This document shows positions 5,555 to 13,429 of a stretch of 64,000 bases of DNA, in pieces. A program made the translations under genes and the position numbers. The stretch comes from a bacterium (lineage in GTDB: Bacteria > Bacillota > Clostridia > Oscillospirales > Ruminococcaceae): positions 120,207-184,206 of the forward strand of contig SFVK01000002.1 in NCBI GenBank assembly GCA_004561545.1, read 5' to 3'. Each line of letters starts with the position of its first letter. Positions within the stretch are counted from its first letter, which is position 1. The notes under the pieces were generated by a model that did no database searches, was not told the DNA's origin, and saw only the letters and a program-made list of their open reading frames with translations.

Positions 5555-8551
5555 ATGCGATACAAGAACAAAAGATTTTTGGCTTCCCTGACCGCAGCGG
5601 GGCTGATGCTCGGCTGGGCCGGGAATACCGCTCTCGCTGCGTTGGCGGAGGACACCACCGCAGACGATCCGCCTGCCATAACGGAAGAACAAATCGTGGA
5701 GGAAGAACCGGCGGCAGAGCCTGTGGATGCCGACCCGCCGGAAGAGCAGCCCGCAGAGGAAGAGATCGAATCGCCCGAGCAGACACCGGGCGGGGAATCC
5801 GCTCTCCCGGCGGAGGAGGTACCCTCTGATTCCTCCGAACCGGACCCGGCTGTTTCGCAGGCGGCGCCCGCCGAAGAACCGGAGCCCACCTCCGAGCCGG
5901 TAGAAGCCGGACCGGCGGCGGAAGACGAACAGGTCGCTGCCCCGGAGGAAACGCCGCTGCCCAGCCCGGAAACCGAGTCTGACTCTGTACCGGAGCCCGC
6001 AGAAACGCAGGACGCGGGCCCCGGTGCTCAGACGAAGGAGAGACAGAACTCTGGGACAGTGACCTATGTGATCCGCCCGGAGGAAGGCTATGTTCATACA
6101 TACCATTTTGTAAATTCCGACGGGCAGCCCTTTGACACCATCCCGGACCAGATCCTCTCCCCCGGCGAGACCCTGCATGAACCGCCTGCTCCCCAGCAGC
6201 AAGGCGCCATCTTTGAGGGATGGTATACCGACCCGCAGGAGGGGGAGCTGTTTGCCGGATTTGACTCGGTGGAGCCTGAGCTGACCGGAAACGAGGAAAC
6301 CGTCCTCTATGCCCGATTCCGCACGCAGTTCTATGTGTTCTATCATGCCTCTGCCGAGGCACAGAGCGCCGTAGTGGCGACCCAGACCTACGCGGACGGC
6401 GCGCAGGTGGACCCTTCCGATGTGCCCTTTGCCCAGCCGGGGCCGGATCAGGCGCTGGTGGGTTGGACGGACCTTCCCGGCGGCACCGAGCCGCAGAGTG
6501 GCTGGACCATCCAGAGCGCAGATCTTGATCTTTACCCCGTCATCAAGGCAGCGGCCTGGATTACCTACGATTCCCAGGGCGGCAGCGCCGTGACGCCAGC
6601 CTATGTGTTGGCCGGGCAGAAAACCGCTGCGCCTGCTGCTCCTGAACGGGCGGGCTATGCCTTTACGGGATGGTTCACTGACCCTGAAGCCGCCCAGCCG
6701 TTCGCTTTTGGCGGCACGTTGGAGGAAAGTATTACCCTCTATGCTGGATGGGATGCGAAAACGGTAAACTATAAAATCCTTTACTGGCAGCAGAATGCCG
6801 ATGATGACGGCTATTCCCTGGCGGACACCGAGAATGCATCCGCGCTCACCGGCAGTACCACAGCCGTCACCGTGCCGGAAAACAAATATTCCAGCTTCCA
6901 TCCCAGCACCGACCGGCCGGTGGAACAGCAGACGGTGGCCGGGGACGGCTCCACCGTGGTCCATGTCTACTATGACCGCGATATCGAAACCATCCGCTTC
7001 TATCGTCAGGTGACTGTCGATAACAGGCGCAAAGAATGGCGGGAGATCTCCGAACTGACCATCACGGCCCGGTATGGCAAGGATGTGAGCGCACTCTGGC
7101 CCAGCCAGCGCACCGATCTGGGAAATTCCTACTCTTCGATCTGGAAGGTGAGCCCCGACGGCGATACCTACCAGTCCAGCATCAGCGCCATGCCTGCGGG
7201 CGGGGCGAAATTTTACCAGGCGAATAAATCCGGCGACTACACGCTGCGGTGTGAATACTGGCTGGAGCAGCTGGACGGCAACTATGCGCTGGATCATGCC
7301 GATGAATTTCAGGACAGCAGTACCGACTGGAAATTGACCAAGGAAGATTTCTACGAAATCAAAGGCTTTACCCATAACACCAGCAAAGGAGGTCAGACGG
7401 GCGACCAGGCCAAAAGGATTTTCTATGACCTGGGTTCCAAGTATTACGGCTGGCGAGTCTACTACACCCGCGATTCCTACCAGATCACCTTCTTCAACGG
7501 CGGCGTACAGGATTCCGTCAAAACCTTCCTCTATGAGGCGGAAATTTCCGACGCCGGTTATACCCCGGCGCCGCCCGCCGGCAAGGAGAATGACACCTTT
7601 GCGGGCTGGTACCTCAACGATGAGCTGGCCGGCGATCCCTATGACTTTGCCGGAAAAACCATGCCGGCGGGCAGCTTTGCCCTCTATGCCAAATGGATTC
7701 CGCCGGTCTGCACGCTGAGCTTTGACCTCAACGGTGCGCTGGCGGAGGAACAGGACGACCCCGCCGCCTACGATGCCCAGACCGTCACAGTCGGCAGCCC
7801 GGCGGTGCAGCCTCCTGACCCCAAACGCGACGGCTGGACCTTTGCCGGCTGGATTCGGGCGGACAATGGCGAGCCCTTCCACTTTACGGCACGCCTGACC
7901 GGGGATCTGACGCTGCAGGCAGTCTGGACCAGCCAGAACAGCCACACAGTTACCTATGACCGGGGCAACGGAAGCGGAGCGACTGTTCTGGACCCCCAGA
8001 GCTATGCCCCCGGAGCCGGCGTCAAGCTGAGCGATCCGCCGGATGACTGGCAGACCTGGGCCCAAGAGCGGGGAAGCGGATTTGTGGCCTGGGTCCTGCA
8101 GGACGAGAGCGGCGCTGAAATTGCCCGTTATCTTCCCGGCGACAAGATGACCATGCCCGACGGCGATGTGACGCTTTACGCCCTGTGGTCGGAGCCCCGC
8201 TCCACCACGCTGACCTACGACTGGAACGACGGCAGCGGCACCCGTGTGACGGTACCCATCGACCAGCCCAACGTGCCGTATGCCATTGACCAGGAAAATC
8301 CGACCCGTGCCGGCTATTATTTCCTTGGCTGGGGCACCGAACCGGAGACCCCCGAGGAAAACCTTTACCATAAAGGCGACACCATCCGGGTGGATACGAT
8401 TGATCCCGAATGCAACGTGCTCTATGCCCAGTGGATCAAGGAACCCACCCCGCCCACCGGGGTGAACCGCAGCGCCGTGAACGGTCTGCTACCGCTGCTG
8501 GGAGCGGCCGTCTTTGCCCTGGTGCGCAGGAGGAAGACCCGTGAAATCTGA
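5555..8551 (+). CDS. Large InlB-repeat cell-wall adhesin, probable pilus tip protein
   Basis: This is a 998-residue secreted surface protein. Residues 1-31 form a signal peptide (cut after ALAALA). Residues 32 to about 165 are an acidic, Pro/Glu-rich low-complexity stalk. The rest is a series of InlB B-type (Listeria-Bacteroides) repeats, each ending in the hallmark GWYTD/GWFTD ... LYARF/LYAGW pattern; at least six are visible, with a less repetitive insert near residues 420-640. The C terminus has the sorting motif TPPTG (about 965-969), a hydrophobic helix and the tail RRRKTREI. Start ATG 5555 follows AAGGGGAG (5541-5548). It heads a five-gene pilus-type island and occupies the place of the Cpa tip adhesin. 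Ligand unknown. Confidence 0.88.
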   Translation: MRYKNKRFLASLTAAGLMLGWAGNTALAALAEDTTADDPPAITEEQIVEEEPAAEPVDADPPEEQPAEEEIESPEQTPGGESALPAEEVPSDSSEPDPAVSQAAPAEEPEPTSEPVEAGPAAEDEQVAAPEETPLPSPETESDSVPEPAETQDAGPGAQTKERQNSGTVTYVIRPEEGYVHTYHFVNSDGQPFDTIPDQILSPGETLHEPPAPQQQGAIFEGWYTDPQEGELFAGFDSVEPELTGNEETVLYARFRTQFYVFYHASAEAQSAVVATQTYADGAQVDPSDVPFAQPGPDQALVGWTDLPGGTEPQSGWTIQSADLDLYPVIKAAAWITYDSQGGSAVTPAYVLAGQKTAAPAAPERAGYAFTGWFTDPEAAQPFAFGGTLEESITLYAGWDAKTVNYKILYWQQNADDDGYSLADTENASALTGSTTAVTVPENKYSSFHPSTDRPVEQQTVAGDGSTVVHVYYDRDIETIRFYRQVTVDNRRKEWREISELTITARYGKDVSALWPSQRTDLGNSYSSIWKVSPDGDTYQSSISAMPAGGAKFYQANKSGDYTLRCEYWLEQLDGNYALDHADEFQDSSTDWKLTKEDFYEIKGFTHNTSKGGQTGDQAKRIFYDLGSKYYGWRVYYTRDSYQITFFNGGVQDSVKTFLYEAEISDAGYTPAPPAGKENDTFAGWYLNDELAGDPYDFAGKTMPAGSFALYAKWIPPVCTLSFDLNGALAEEQDDPAAYDAQTVTVGSPAVQPPDPKRDGWTFAGWIRADNGEPFHFTARLTGDLTLQAVWTSQNSHTVTYDRGNGSGATVLDPQSYAPGAGVKLSDPPDDWQTWAQERGSGFVAWVLQDESGAEIARYLPGDKMTMPDGDVTLYALWSEPRSTTLTYDWNDGSGTRVTVPIDQPNVPYAIDQENPTRAGYYFLGWGTEPETPEENLYHKGDTIRVDTIDPECNVLYAQWIKEPTPPTGVNRSAVNGLLPLLGAAVFALVRRRKTREI

Positions 8552-9074
8552 ATCCGTTGCGCCCCGTGAGCAGGAGCGAACCATGCGGTTGCAGCGGGAG
8601 CTGGTCCGGCTGGCCGGGCGGTTGGCCGCCATGGCGGCGCTGCTGTGGCTGGTGTTTGGCGTGCTCTTTGGTCTGTGCGCCATGCCAAACGATCAGATGT
8701 CCCCACGGCTCTATGCGGGGGACCTGATCCTCTATTACCGCCAGATCCGTACCCTCCATGACCGGGACGTGGTGGTGGCCCGTGCGGACGGAGAGACCGT
8801 CGTGGCCCGCGTTGTCGCCCGCGGAGGCGATACGCTGGAAATCACCGGGGGAACGCTCCGGGTCAATGGCAGCACCGTCTTTGAAAATGAGATATTCTAT
8901 TCCACCGATGCCTATGAAGGCGGCACAACCTACCCCCTCACGCTGGAGCAGGACGAGGTGTTTCTCCTCTGCGACCACCGGGAGGGAGCAAAGGACAGCC
9001 GCTGGTTCGGCCCCGTCACCACCCATGACGTTAAGGGCAAGGTAATTACCGTTCTTCGCCGCTCACGTCTGTGA
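8541..9074 (+). CDS. Signal-peptidase-I-like pilus assembly protein, catalytic dyad lost (SipA-like)
   Basis: This membrane protein of about 178 residues has one N-terminal helix (about 27-47) and the S26 signal peptidase fold: MSPRLYAGDLIL, then VVARVVARGGDTLEI, then LLCDHREGAKDSRWFGPV near the C terminus. By eye alignment the catalytic Ser of the S-M-x-P box is Gln (QM at about 52-53) and the general-base Lys of the K-R-V-x-x-x-x-G-D box is Ala (about 89), so it should not be a protease. Streptococcal SipA, needed for FCT pilus polymerisation, has lost the same residues. GTG 8541 is 7 bases after AGGAGG and overlaps the adhesin stop; ATG 8583 is an alternative start. Confidence 0.82.
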   Translation: MKSESVAPREQERTMRLQRELVRLAGRLAAMAALLWLVFGVLFGLCAMPNDQMSPRLYAGDLILYYRQIRTLHDRDVVVARADGETVVARVVARGGDTLEITGGTLRVNGSTVFENEIFYSTDAYEGGTTYPLTLEQDEVFLLCDHREGAKDSRWFGPVTTHDVKGKVITVLRRSRL

Positions 9075-9132
9075 CGGGCAGATTGCCCGGATGCAGACTG
9101 TGCCAATATATTTTCTCAAGGAGGAAGATTCT

Positions 9133-10146
9133 ATGAATTCGTCCACGACCAAGGGTGCCCGCCTGGGTGCTGTCATGCTCACCGCCGCGCTGGCAGCCGG
9201 TATGCTCACCGCCGTCAACGCCGAAGGCAACTGCATGACCAAGTCAATCACGAAGGATGTCAATACCTATGCGCCCAACACCACCATCAACTTTACCGTG
9301 ACACCCGGCGAGGGCAAACCCGCCTCGGGCAACCAGCCGGTGATCTACGCTGGTGTTCCGGGCGGAGTGACGCTGGACAGTGATGCCTTTGTCTTTGCCC
9401 CGCAGGAGTCCGACATCAGCCAGGATAAGGTGAGCACCAGCAACGGGATTACTGTTGACATTACGAAATTCAGCAAACCCGGCATTTACCGCTACATCGT
9501 CCAGGAATCCACCCCCGGCGAGCCCTATGACGGTCTGAATTATGACTCCGCTCCCAAGACGCTGGATGTCTACATCACCACCGACAAGGAAGGTTGCCTG
9601 ACTTCCACCCTGGTATGGAGCGATTCCGAGGGCTGCAAGGACACCGGTACCTTCGTAAATACATACGATACCGGATGCTTCACGGTGAAAAAGACTGTCG
9701 ACGGCAACCAGGGCGACCGCAACAAAGAGTTCACCTTCACCCTTCAGGTGAACGGCGCCGAGGGCGAGTGGTATCAGGTTGTTATGCCAAACGGCAATAC
9801 CGGTACCATGGTCAGCGGCCAGTCCTTCACCGTCACCCTCAAGCACGAACAGAGCGTGACGGTTTATGGCCTGTCTGAGAACGATGAGTACACCGTTACC
9901 GAGGCTGATTATACCGATGACGGCTACCGCACCACCGTCTCCGTCAATGATGGCGAGGCCAAGGAAACCAACACCATTTCGGGCAAGGTTCCCAAGTGCG
10001 GCAAGACCTGCATCGACTTTGTCAACTTCAAGGATGTCACCCCGCCCACCGGTCTGCTGATGGACACCGCGCCCTATGCGGCCATGCTGGTCCTGGCCGG
10101 GCTGTTTGCCGCCTTCCTGCTGCGCCGCCGTCGCCGTGAACAGTAA
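9133..10146 (+). CDS. Two-domain isopeptide pilin (FctA/Spy0128-like), probable pilus shaft
   Basis: This is a 337-residue secreted pilin. A signal peptide (cut near VNAEG) precedes two Spy0128-type domains. Each shows the Lys-Glu-Asn pattern needed for a self-made Lys-Asn isopeptide bond: domain 1 SITKDVN ... IVQES ... TFVNTY, domain 2 TVKKTV ... TVTEAD ... FVNFK. The C terminus has the sorting signal TPPTG (about 303-307), a helix and the tail RRRRREQ. Several cysteines (KEGC, EGCK, KCGKTC) are unusual for this family. The ATG at 9133 follows AAGGAGGAAG (9119-9127). It sits between the SipA-like gene and the sortase, exactly where FctA sits in streptococcal FCT loci. Confidence 0.88.
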   Translation: MNSSTTKGARLGAVMLTAALAAGMLTAVNAEGNCMTKSITKDVNTYAPNTTINFTVTPGEGKPASGNQPVIYAGVPGGVTLDSDAFVFAPQESDISQDKVSTSNGITVDITKFSKPGIYRYIVQESTPGEPYDGLNYDSAPKTLDVYITTDKEGCLTSTLVWSDSEGCKDTGTFVNTYDTGCFTVKKTVDGNQGDRNKEFTFTLQVNGAEGEWYQVVMPNGNTGTMVSGQSFTVTLKHEQSVTVYGLSENDEYTVTEADYTDDGYRTTVSVNDGEAKETNTISGKVPKCGKTCIDFVNFKDVTPPTGLLMDTAPYAAMLVLAGLFAAFLLRRRRREQ

Positions 10147-10157
10147 GGAGCCGGATT

Positions 10158-10922
10158 TTGCACAGACGTAATACCATTCTGGGCGGTGTGATCCGCGCCG
10201 GCAATGGGCTGCTGGACCTGACTGCCACTGTGATGATGCTGGTTCTGCTGCTTTACAGCGCCTACTGCCTGTGGGACAACTACAACATTGACCGTGCCGC
10301 CTTTGCCGCTGACGGACTTATGCGCTATAAGCCGGTTGCCCAGGATGGGCAGAGCGCCCCCACCATGGAGGAGCTCCAGGCCCTGAACCCGGACGTCCGC
10401 GGCTGGATCACGGTGGACGGCACCCACATTTACTATCCCGTCGTTCAGGGTGCAGATAATATGCAGTACGTCAATACCAGCGTGCTGGGGGAATTCTCCC
10501 TCTCGGGAGCCATCTTTCTGGACAGCCGCTGCGCCGCAGACCTGAGCGACCCTTATCTGTTGCTCTATGGCCATCATATGGACAGCGGGGCGATGTTCGG
10601 CGATGTGACAAACTTTCTGGAACAAGCGTATTTTGATTCCCATCCCACCGGAACGCTGACGCTGGCGGACGGCACGGTTTTTCAGATGACGTTCTTTGCC
10701 TGTGTGGCGGTGGACGCCTCCGACCCCGTGATCTACACCCCGGACAGCGGGAATGGGCTGGAAGCTCTCCTGACCCGGATTCAGCAGACTGCGGTCCAGA
10801 GCCGGGAACTGGCCGATGCGCCGGATCGTGTGATTGGGTTGTCCACCTGTCTGGAAGCCGAGACCAACGGCCGCGCGGTGCTCTTTGGCAGCCTGGAACC
10901 TGCGAACAGCCGGGCCGCCTGA
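10158..10922 (+). CDS. Class B sortase, pilus polymerase
   Basis: This is a membrane-bound transpeptidase of 254 residues that would link the TPPTG-bearing pilins. One N-terminal transmembrane helix (about 18-38) is followed by the class B sortase core: GWITVDGTHIYYPVVQ, the His box YGHHM (His about 139), the Cys box LSTC (Cys 231) and the Arg of NGRAVLFG (Arg 239). All three catalytic residues are present. The TTG start at 10158 is 7 bases after TAAGGAG. FCT pili of streptococci are likewise built by a class B sortase, which supports the island's identity. Confidence 0.92.
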   Translation: MHRRNTILGGVIRAGNGLLDLTATVMMLVLLLYSAYCLWDNYNIDRAAFAADGLMRYKPVAQDGQSAPTMEELQALNPDVRGWITVDGTHIYYPVVQGADNMQYVNTSVLGEFSLSGAIFLDSRCAADLSDPYLLLYGHHMDSGAMFGDVTNFLEQAYFDSHPTGTLTLADGTVFQMTFFACVAVDASDPVIYTPDSGNGLEALLTRIQQTAVQSRELADAPDRVIGLSTCLEAETNGRAVLFGSLEPANSRAA

Positions 10923-10982
10923 CCCTGGAACAAAACGATTCTCGGGAAATTCCATAGACCAAAAAGAAAGGAGGAATTTTCA

Positions 10983-11648
10983 TTGCAGAAACTCTGCAAC
11001 CGGACTGTGACGATGCTGCTCACGATGCTGCTGGTGCTGATTTTGCCGCTGGCTGTGCGCGCCGAAGGGTACGCCGTTCGGGTCCAGATCCCGGTCACGG
11101 TGGACCTGGAAGGGGACACACCCCCCGAAGATCCCGTTTTCACGGTGAAGATCGCTGCAAAAACGGCTTCGGACCCGCTCCCTGACGCAACCGCGCTGGA
11201 AATCAAAGTCCATGACGGTCAGGGAACCGGCAGCTTTGCCCCCATCACCTATACGGTCCCCGGGGACTATCACTATACTGTGAGCCAGCAGCCCTGTACC
11301 CAGTCCGGTATGACCTGCGATACCGCCGTGTTTGACGTGACAGTGCGGGTGGTGAATCAGGACGGCGGCCTGTGTGCTGAGGTGTTTGCCCGGCGGTCCG
11401 GCTCGGACCGTAAAACCGGCGTTGTCTGTTTTGTGAACCGCTACCAGGCGGCCCGCCCCACGGCAACCCCAACGGCGACCCCGACGACGGCGCCCACCGC
11501 GCCCCCCGCCAGCCCGCCGCCCCCGCAGCCAGCCCGCCGCGCCCCCCAGACCGGGGATGACTTTGCCCCGGCGTTCTGGGTGGTTGTTGCGGCCCTCTCG
11601 TCCCTGGCGCTGCTCATTCTTGCCCGCCATAAGCGCAGCAGGCAATAA
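10983..11648 (+). CDS. Minor pilin / pilus anchor with single Spy0128-type domain
   Basis: This is a 221-residue secreted protein. A signal peptide (to about VRAEG) leads to one Spy0128-like beta domain (PVFTVKIAAKT ... GDYHYTVSQQ ... VVCFVNRYQ), then a Pro/Thr-rich stalk (about 152-185), the sorting motif APQTGDD (about 187-193), a membrane helix and the tail RHKRSRQ. The motif is closer to the housekeeping LPxTG type than the TPPTG of the other two surface proteins, which fits a base subunit handed to the cell-wall anchoring sortase, as FctB is in streptococci. TTG start 10983 lies 8 bases after AAAGGAGG. Confidence 0.82.
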   Translation: MQKLCNRTVTMLLTMLLVLILPLAVRAEGYAVRVQIPVTVDLEGDTPPEDPVFTVKIAAKTASDPLPDATALEIKVHDGQGTGSFAPITYTVPGDYHYTVSQQPCTQSGMTCDTAVFDVTVRVVNQDGGLCAEVFARRSGSDRKTGVVCFVNRYQAARPTATPTATPTTAPTAPPASPPPPQPARRAPQTGDDFAPAFWVVVAALSSLALLILARHKRSRQ

Positions 11649-11652
11649 AATG

Positions 11653-11685
11653 ATCCCCTGCGGGCCATCCCACAGGGGATTTTTG
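11653..11685 (+). terminator. terminator of the pilus island
   Basis: Perfect stem ATCCCCTG (11653-11660) / CAGGGGAT (11673-11680) followed by TTTTG, 4 bases after the last pilin. It also lies between the convergent pilin and Nudix genes. Confidence 0.85.
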
Positions 11686-11689
11686 CTGC

Positions 11690-12250
11690 CTATTCCCGGT
11701 TGTCCTCTTCCACACGCCGGAGCACCATCTGCAGCTCCTCGGGGAAAATACAGGTCGGGATGGAGCCCTCCTCCACCCGGCGCAGACAGTCCGCAAAATC
11801 AAACCAGCGAACTTCGCTGATTTCCTCCTTTTGGGGAAGAAAACGGTCCTCATCCCAGTCCAGCCACATGACATAGATGTTGCTGACCTGGTCATCCCGG
11901 AACGGGCTGCCATGGAATACCTCCTGGAACCGGAACCGCCGCTGCCCGCAGTATAGCAATTCCTCCGGCCGGGCAGTCACACCCAGCTCCTCCTTCAGCT
12001 CCCGCAGCGCCGAGGGGACAAAATCCGCCCCGGCGGGAATGTGTCCGGCGCTGGAAATGTCGTAGCATCCGGGGTAGGAATCCTTCTCTTCGCTGCGCTT
12101 TTGCAGCAAAACCTGCAAGTTTCCTTCCCTGCGCCGCACAATCCACACATGGGAGGTGCGGTGCCTCAGCCCCAGACGGTGCGCCTCCTGCCGGGAAACC
12201 ACCTGCCCGGTGGGGACCCCGTTCTCGTCCACAATGTCCAGCCATTCCAT
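11690..12250 (-). CDS. Nudix hydrolase, IPP-isomerase/YfcD-like
   Basis: This is a 186-residue cytoplasmic Nudix protein. It starts WLDIVDENGVPTGQV, typical of the isopentenyl-diphosphate-isomerase-like branch. The Nudix box reads GHIPAG then ALRELKEELGV; the first Glu of the classical box (GX5E) is Ala, as in many members of this branch, while the REL-EE-G core is intact. Start ATG (12250 on the minus strand) follows AAGGAAGGG. A minus-strand -10 TATACT with TGG before it lies at 12299-12304. Substrate unknown; a nucleotide-sugar or diphosphate pyrophosphatase role is inferred. Confidence 0.85.
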   Translation of the reverse strand: MEWLDIVDENGVPTGQVVSRQEAHRLGLRHRTSHVWIVRRREGNLQVLLQKRSEEKDSYPGCYDISSAGHIPAGADFVPSALRELKEELGVTARPEELLYCGQRRFRFQEVFHGSPFRDDQVSNIYVMWLDWDEDRFLPQKEEISEVRWFDFADCLRRVEEGSIPTCIFPEELQMVLRRVEEDNRE

Positions 12251-12345
12251 TTCTGTTTCGCCCTTCCTTTGCCGTTTCGCCGATGGTGCTTTGCAGCCAG
12301 TATACCATATTGCGTGAAAAAAGTCACCCACTCCATGGTTTGCGG

Positions 12346-12374
12346 TTGAATCTGCCGATCTTCCGGTGTATAAT
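12346..12374 (+). promoter_or_regulatory. sigma-A promoter of the tagA-like gene
   Basis: TTGAAT (12346-12351), a 17-base spacer and TATAAT (12369-12374). The 172-bp element begins at 12378, with its target duplication overlapping the last base of the -10 box, so the promoter's transcript would carry the whole element in its leader. Confidence 0.75.
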
Positions 12375-12377
12375 TAA

Positions 12378-12549
12378 GGCACCACCGCACAATTCACGGC
12401 TGACGCCTTACGCACCGCTCCGACGGCTGCGGCGCACCATCTGCGTTGCAAAAATGCTCGATCATACACAAAGTATTATCTGTGCTTTTTGCTTAGCATC
12501 TGGCGCGCCTCGCTCGCCGTATCGGCACGCAGAATTATGCGGTGTTGCC
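12378..12549. mobile_element. 172-bp MITE-like element, copy 1
   Basis: This non-coding element is 172 bases long with inverted ends of 18 bases: left GGCACCACCGCACAATTC, right end reverse-complementing to GGCAACACCGCATAATTC (16 of 18 identical). It is flanked by TTAA on both sides (12374-12377 and 12550-12553), a probable 4-bp target duplication. Its reverse complement matches copy 2 at 45917-46088 over the whole length at about nine positions in ten. No reading frame of note is inside, so it would need a transposase from elsewhere. Confidence 0.85.
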
Positions 12550-12585
12550 TTAACATAATTCATTTTGTATTTTTGGAGGAACTCC

Positions 12586-13356
12586 ATGCCGGATCAAAAC
12601 CAGTTCATCACCACTTGCCCCATTATGGGGGTCAACATTGCGGTGACCGATATGGACCACACCCTTCGCCTGATTGCAGCCAATCTGCAGCACTGGCGCG
12701 GAAAATATATCTGCGTTTCCAACGTGCACACCACGGTCACCGCCTCAGAGGACCCGGAATACTGCCGGATCCAGAACGGCGCCGTCATGGCTCTGCCGGA
12801 CGGCGGACCGCTCTCCGCGTACAGCCGGAAATGCGGCTTCGCCAATGCGCAGCGGGTCACCGGTCCTGATCTGATGCAGCAAATTCTGGCGCAGAGCGCC
12901 AGCCACGGCTGGCGGCATTATTTCTATGGCTCCACCGAGGAGACCCTCGCCCTGCTGCGGGAACAGCTGGCTGCGCGTTACCCCGGCGCGGTTGTGGCGG
13001 GCATGATGTCGCCGCCTTTCCGCCCGCTCACCCCCGAAGAGGACGCCGCCATTGTGGAACAGATCAACGCGGCCCGGCCGGATTTTGTCTGGGTGGGTCT
13101 GGGGGCGCCCAAGCAGGAACGCTGGATGGCCAACCATGAGGACCGTGTTCAGGGGCTCATGATCGGTGTGGGCGCTGCCTTTGATTATGAGGCGGGCAAC
13201 ATCCGGCGCGCTCCCCGGTGGATGCAGGACCATAACCTAGAATGGCTCTACCGCCTGATGCAGGATCCCGGGCGGCTGTTCAAGCGCTACTTTGTCACCA
13301 ACGCCAAATTCCTGCTCTGGACCCGCCGTCATCCCGGCGGCACCTCCCGCTCATGA
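12586..13356 (+). CDS. WecG/TagA/CpsF-family glycosyltransferase
   Basis: This 256-residue GT26 enzyme transfers a sugar (ManNAc in the TagA prototype) onto a lipid-linked acceptor at the inner membrane face, an early step of teichoic acid or exopolysaccharide assembly. Family motifs in order: MGVNIAVTDMD, the SNVHTTVTA segment, MALPDGGPL, RVTGPDL, GLGAPKQE, GVGAAFDYEAG and RAPRWMQ followed by LEWLYRL. The ATG at 12586 is preceded by TTGGAGGAA. Expression would start at 12346-12374 through the inserted 172-bp element. No other wall-polymer genes are nearby, so acceptor and sugar cannot be named. Confidence 0.9.
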   Translation: MPDQNQFITTCPIMGVNIAVTDMDHTLRLIAANLQHWRGKYICVSNVHTTVTASEDPEYCRIQNGAVMALPDGGPLSAYSRKCGFANAQRVTGPDLMQQILAQSASHGWRHYFYGSTEETLALLREQLAARYPGAVVAGMMSPPFRPLTPEEDAAIVEQINAARPDFVWVGLGAPKQERWMANHEDRVQGLMIGVGAAFDYEAGNIRRAPRWMQDHNLEWLYRLMQDPGRLFKRYFVTNAKFLLWTRRHPGGTSRS

Positions 13357-13365
13357 CCCAAAACA

Positions 13366-13399
13366 ACAACCTCCGTGCGTTCCCCGGCACGGAGGTTGT
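13366..13399. terminator. bidirectional terminator between tagA-like and NirA-like genes
   Basis: Perfect 13-base stem ACAACCTCCGTGC (13366-13378) / GCACGGAGGTTGT (13387-13399) with loop GTTCCCCG, then CTTTTGC. It separates two convergent genes. Confidence 0.8.
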
Positions 13400-13429
13400 C
13401 TTTTGCTGTATGGATTGAAACGCGGGGGC

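Noticed and set aside
5441..8371. Very long minus-strand open frame (976 codons) opposite the InlB-repeat adhesin
   Set aside because: It is the mirror of a GC-rich gene with strong third-position bias; no ribosome site, signal sequence or family motif, whereas the plus strand encodes clear InlB repeats and a sorting signal.
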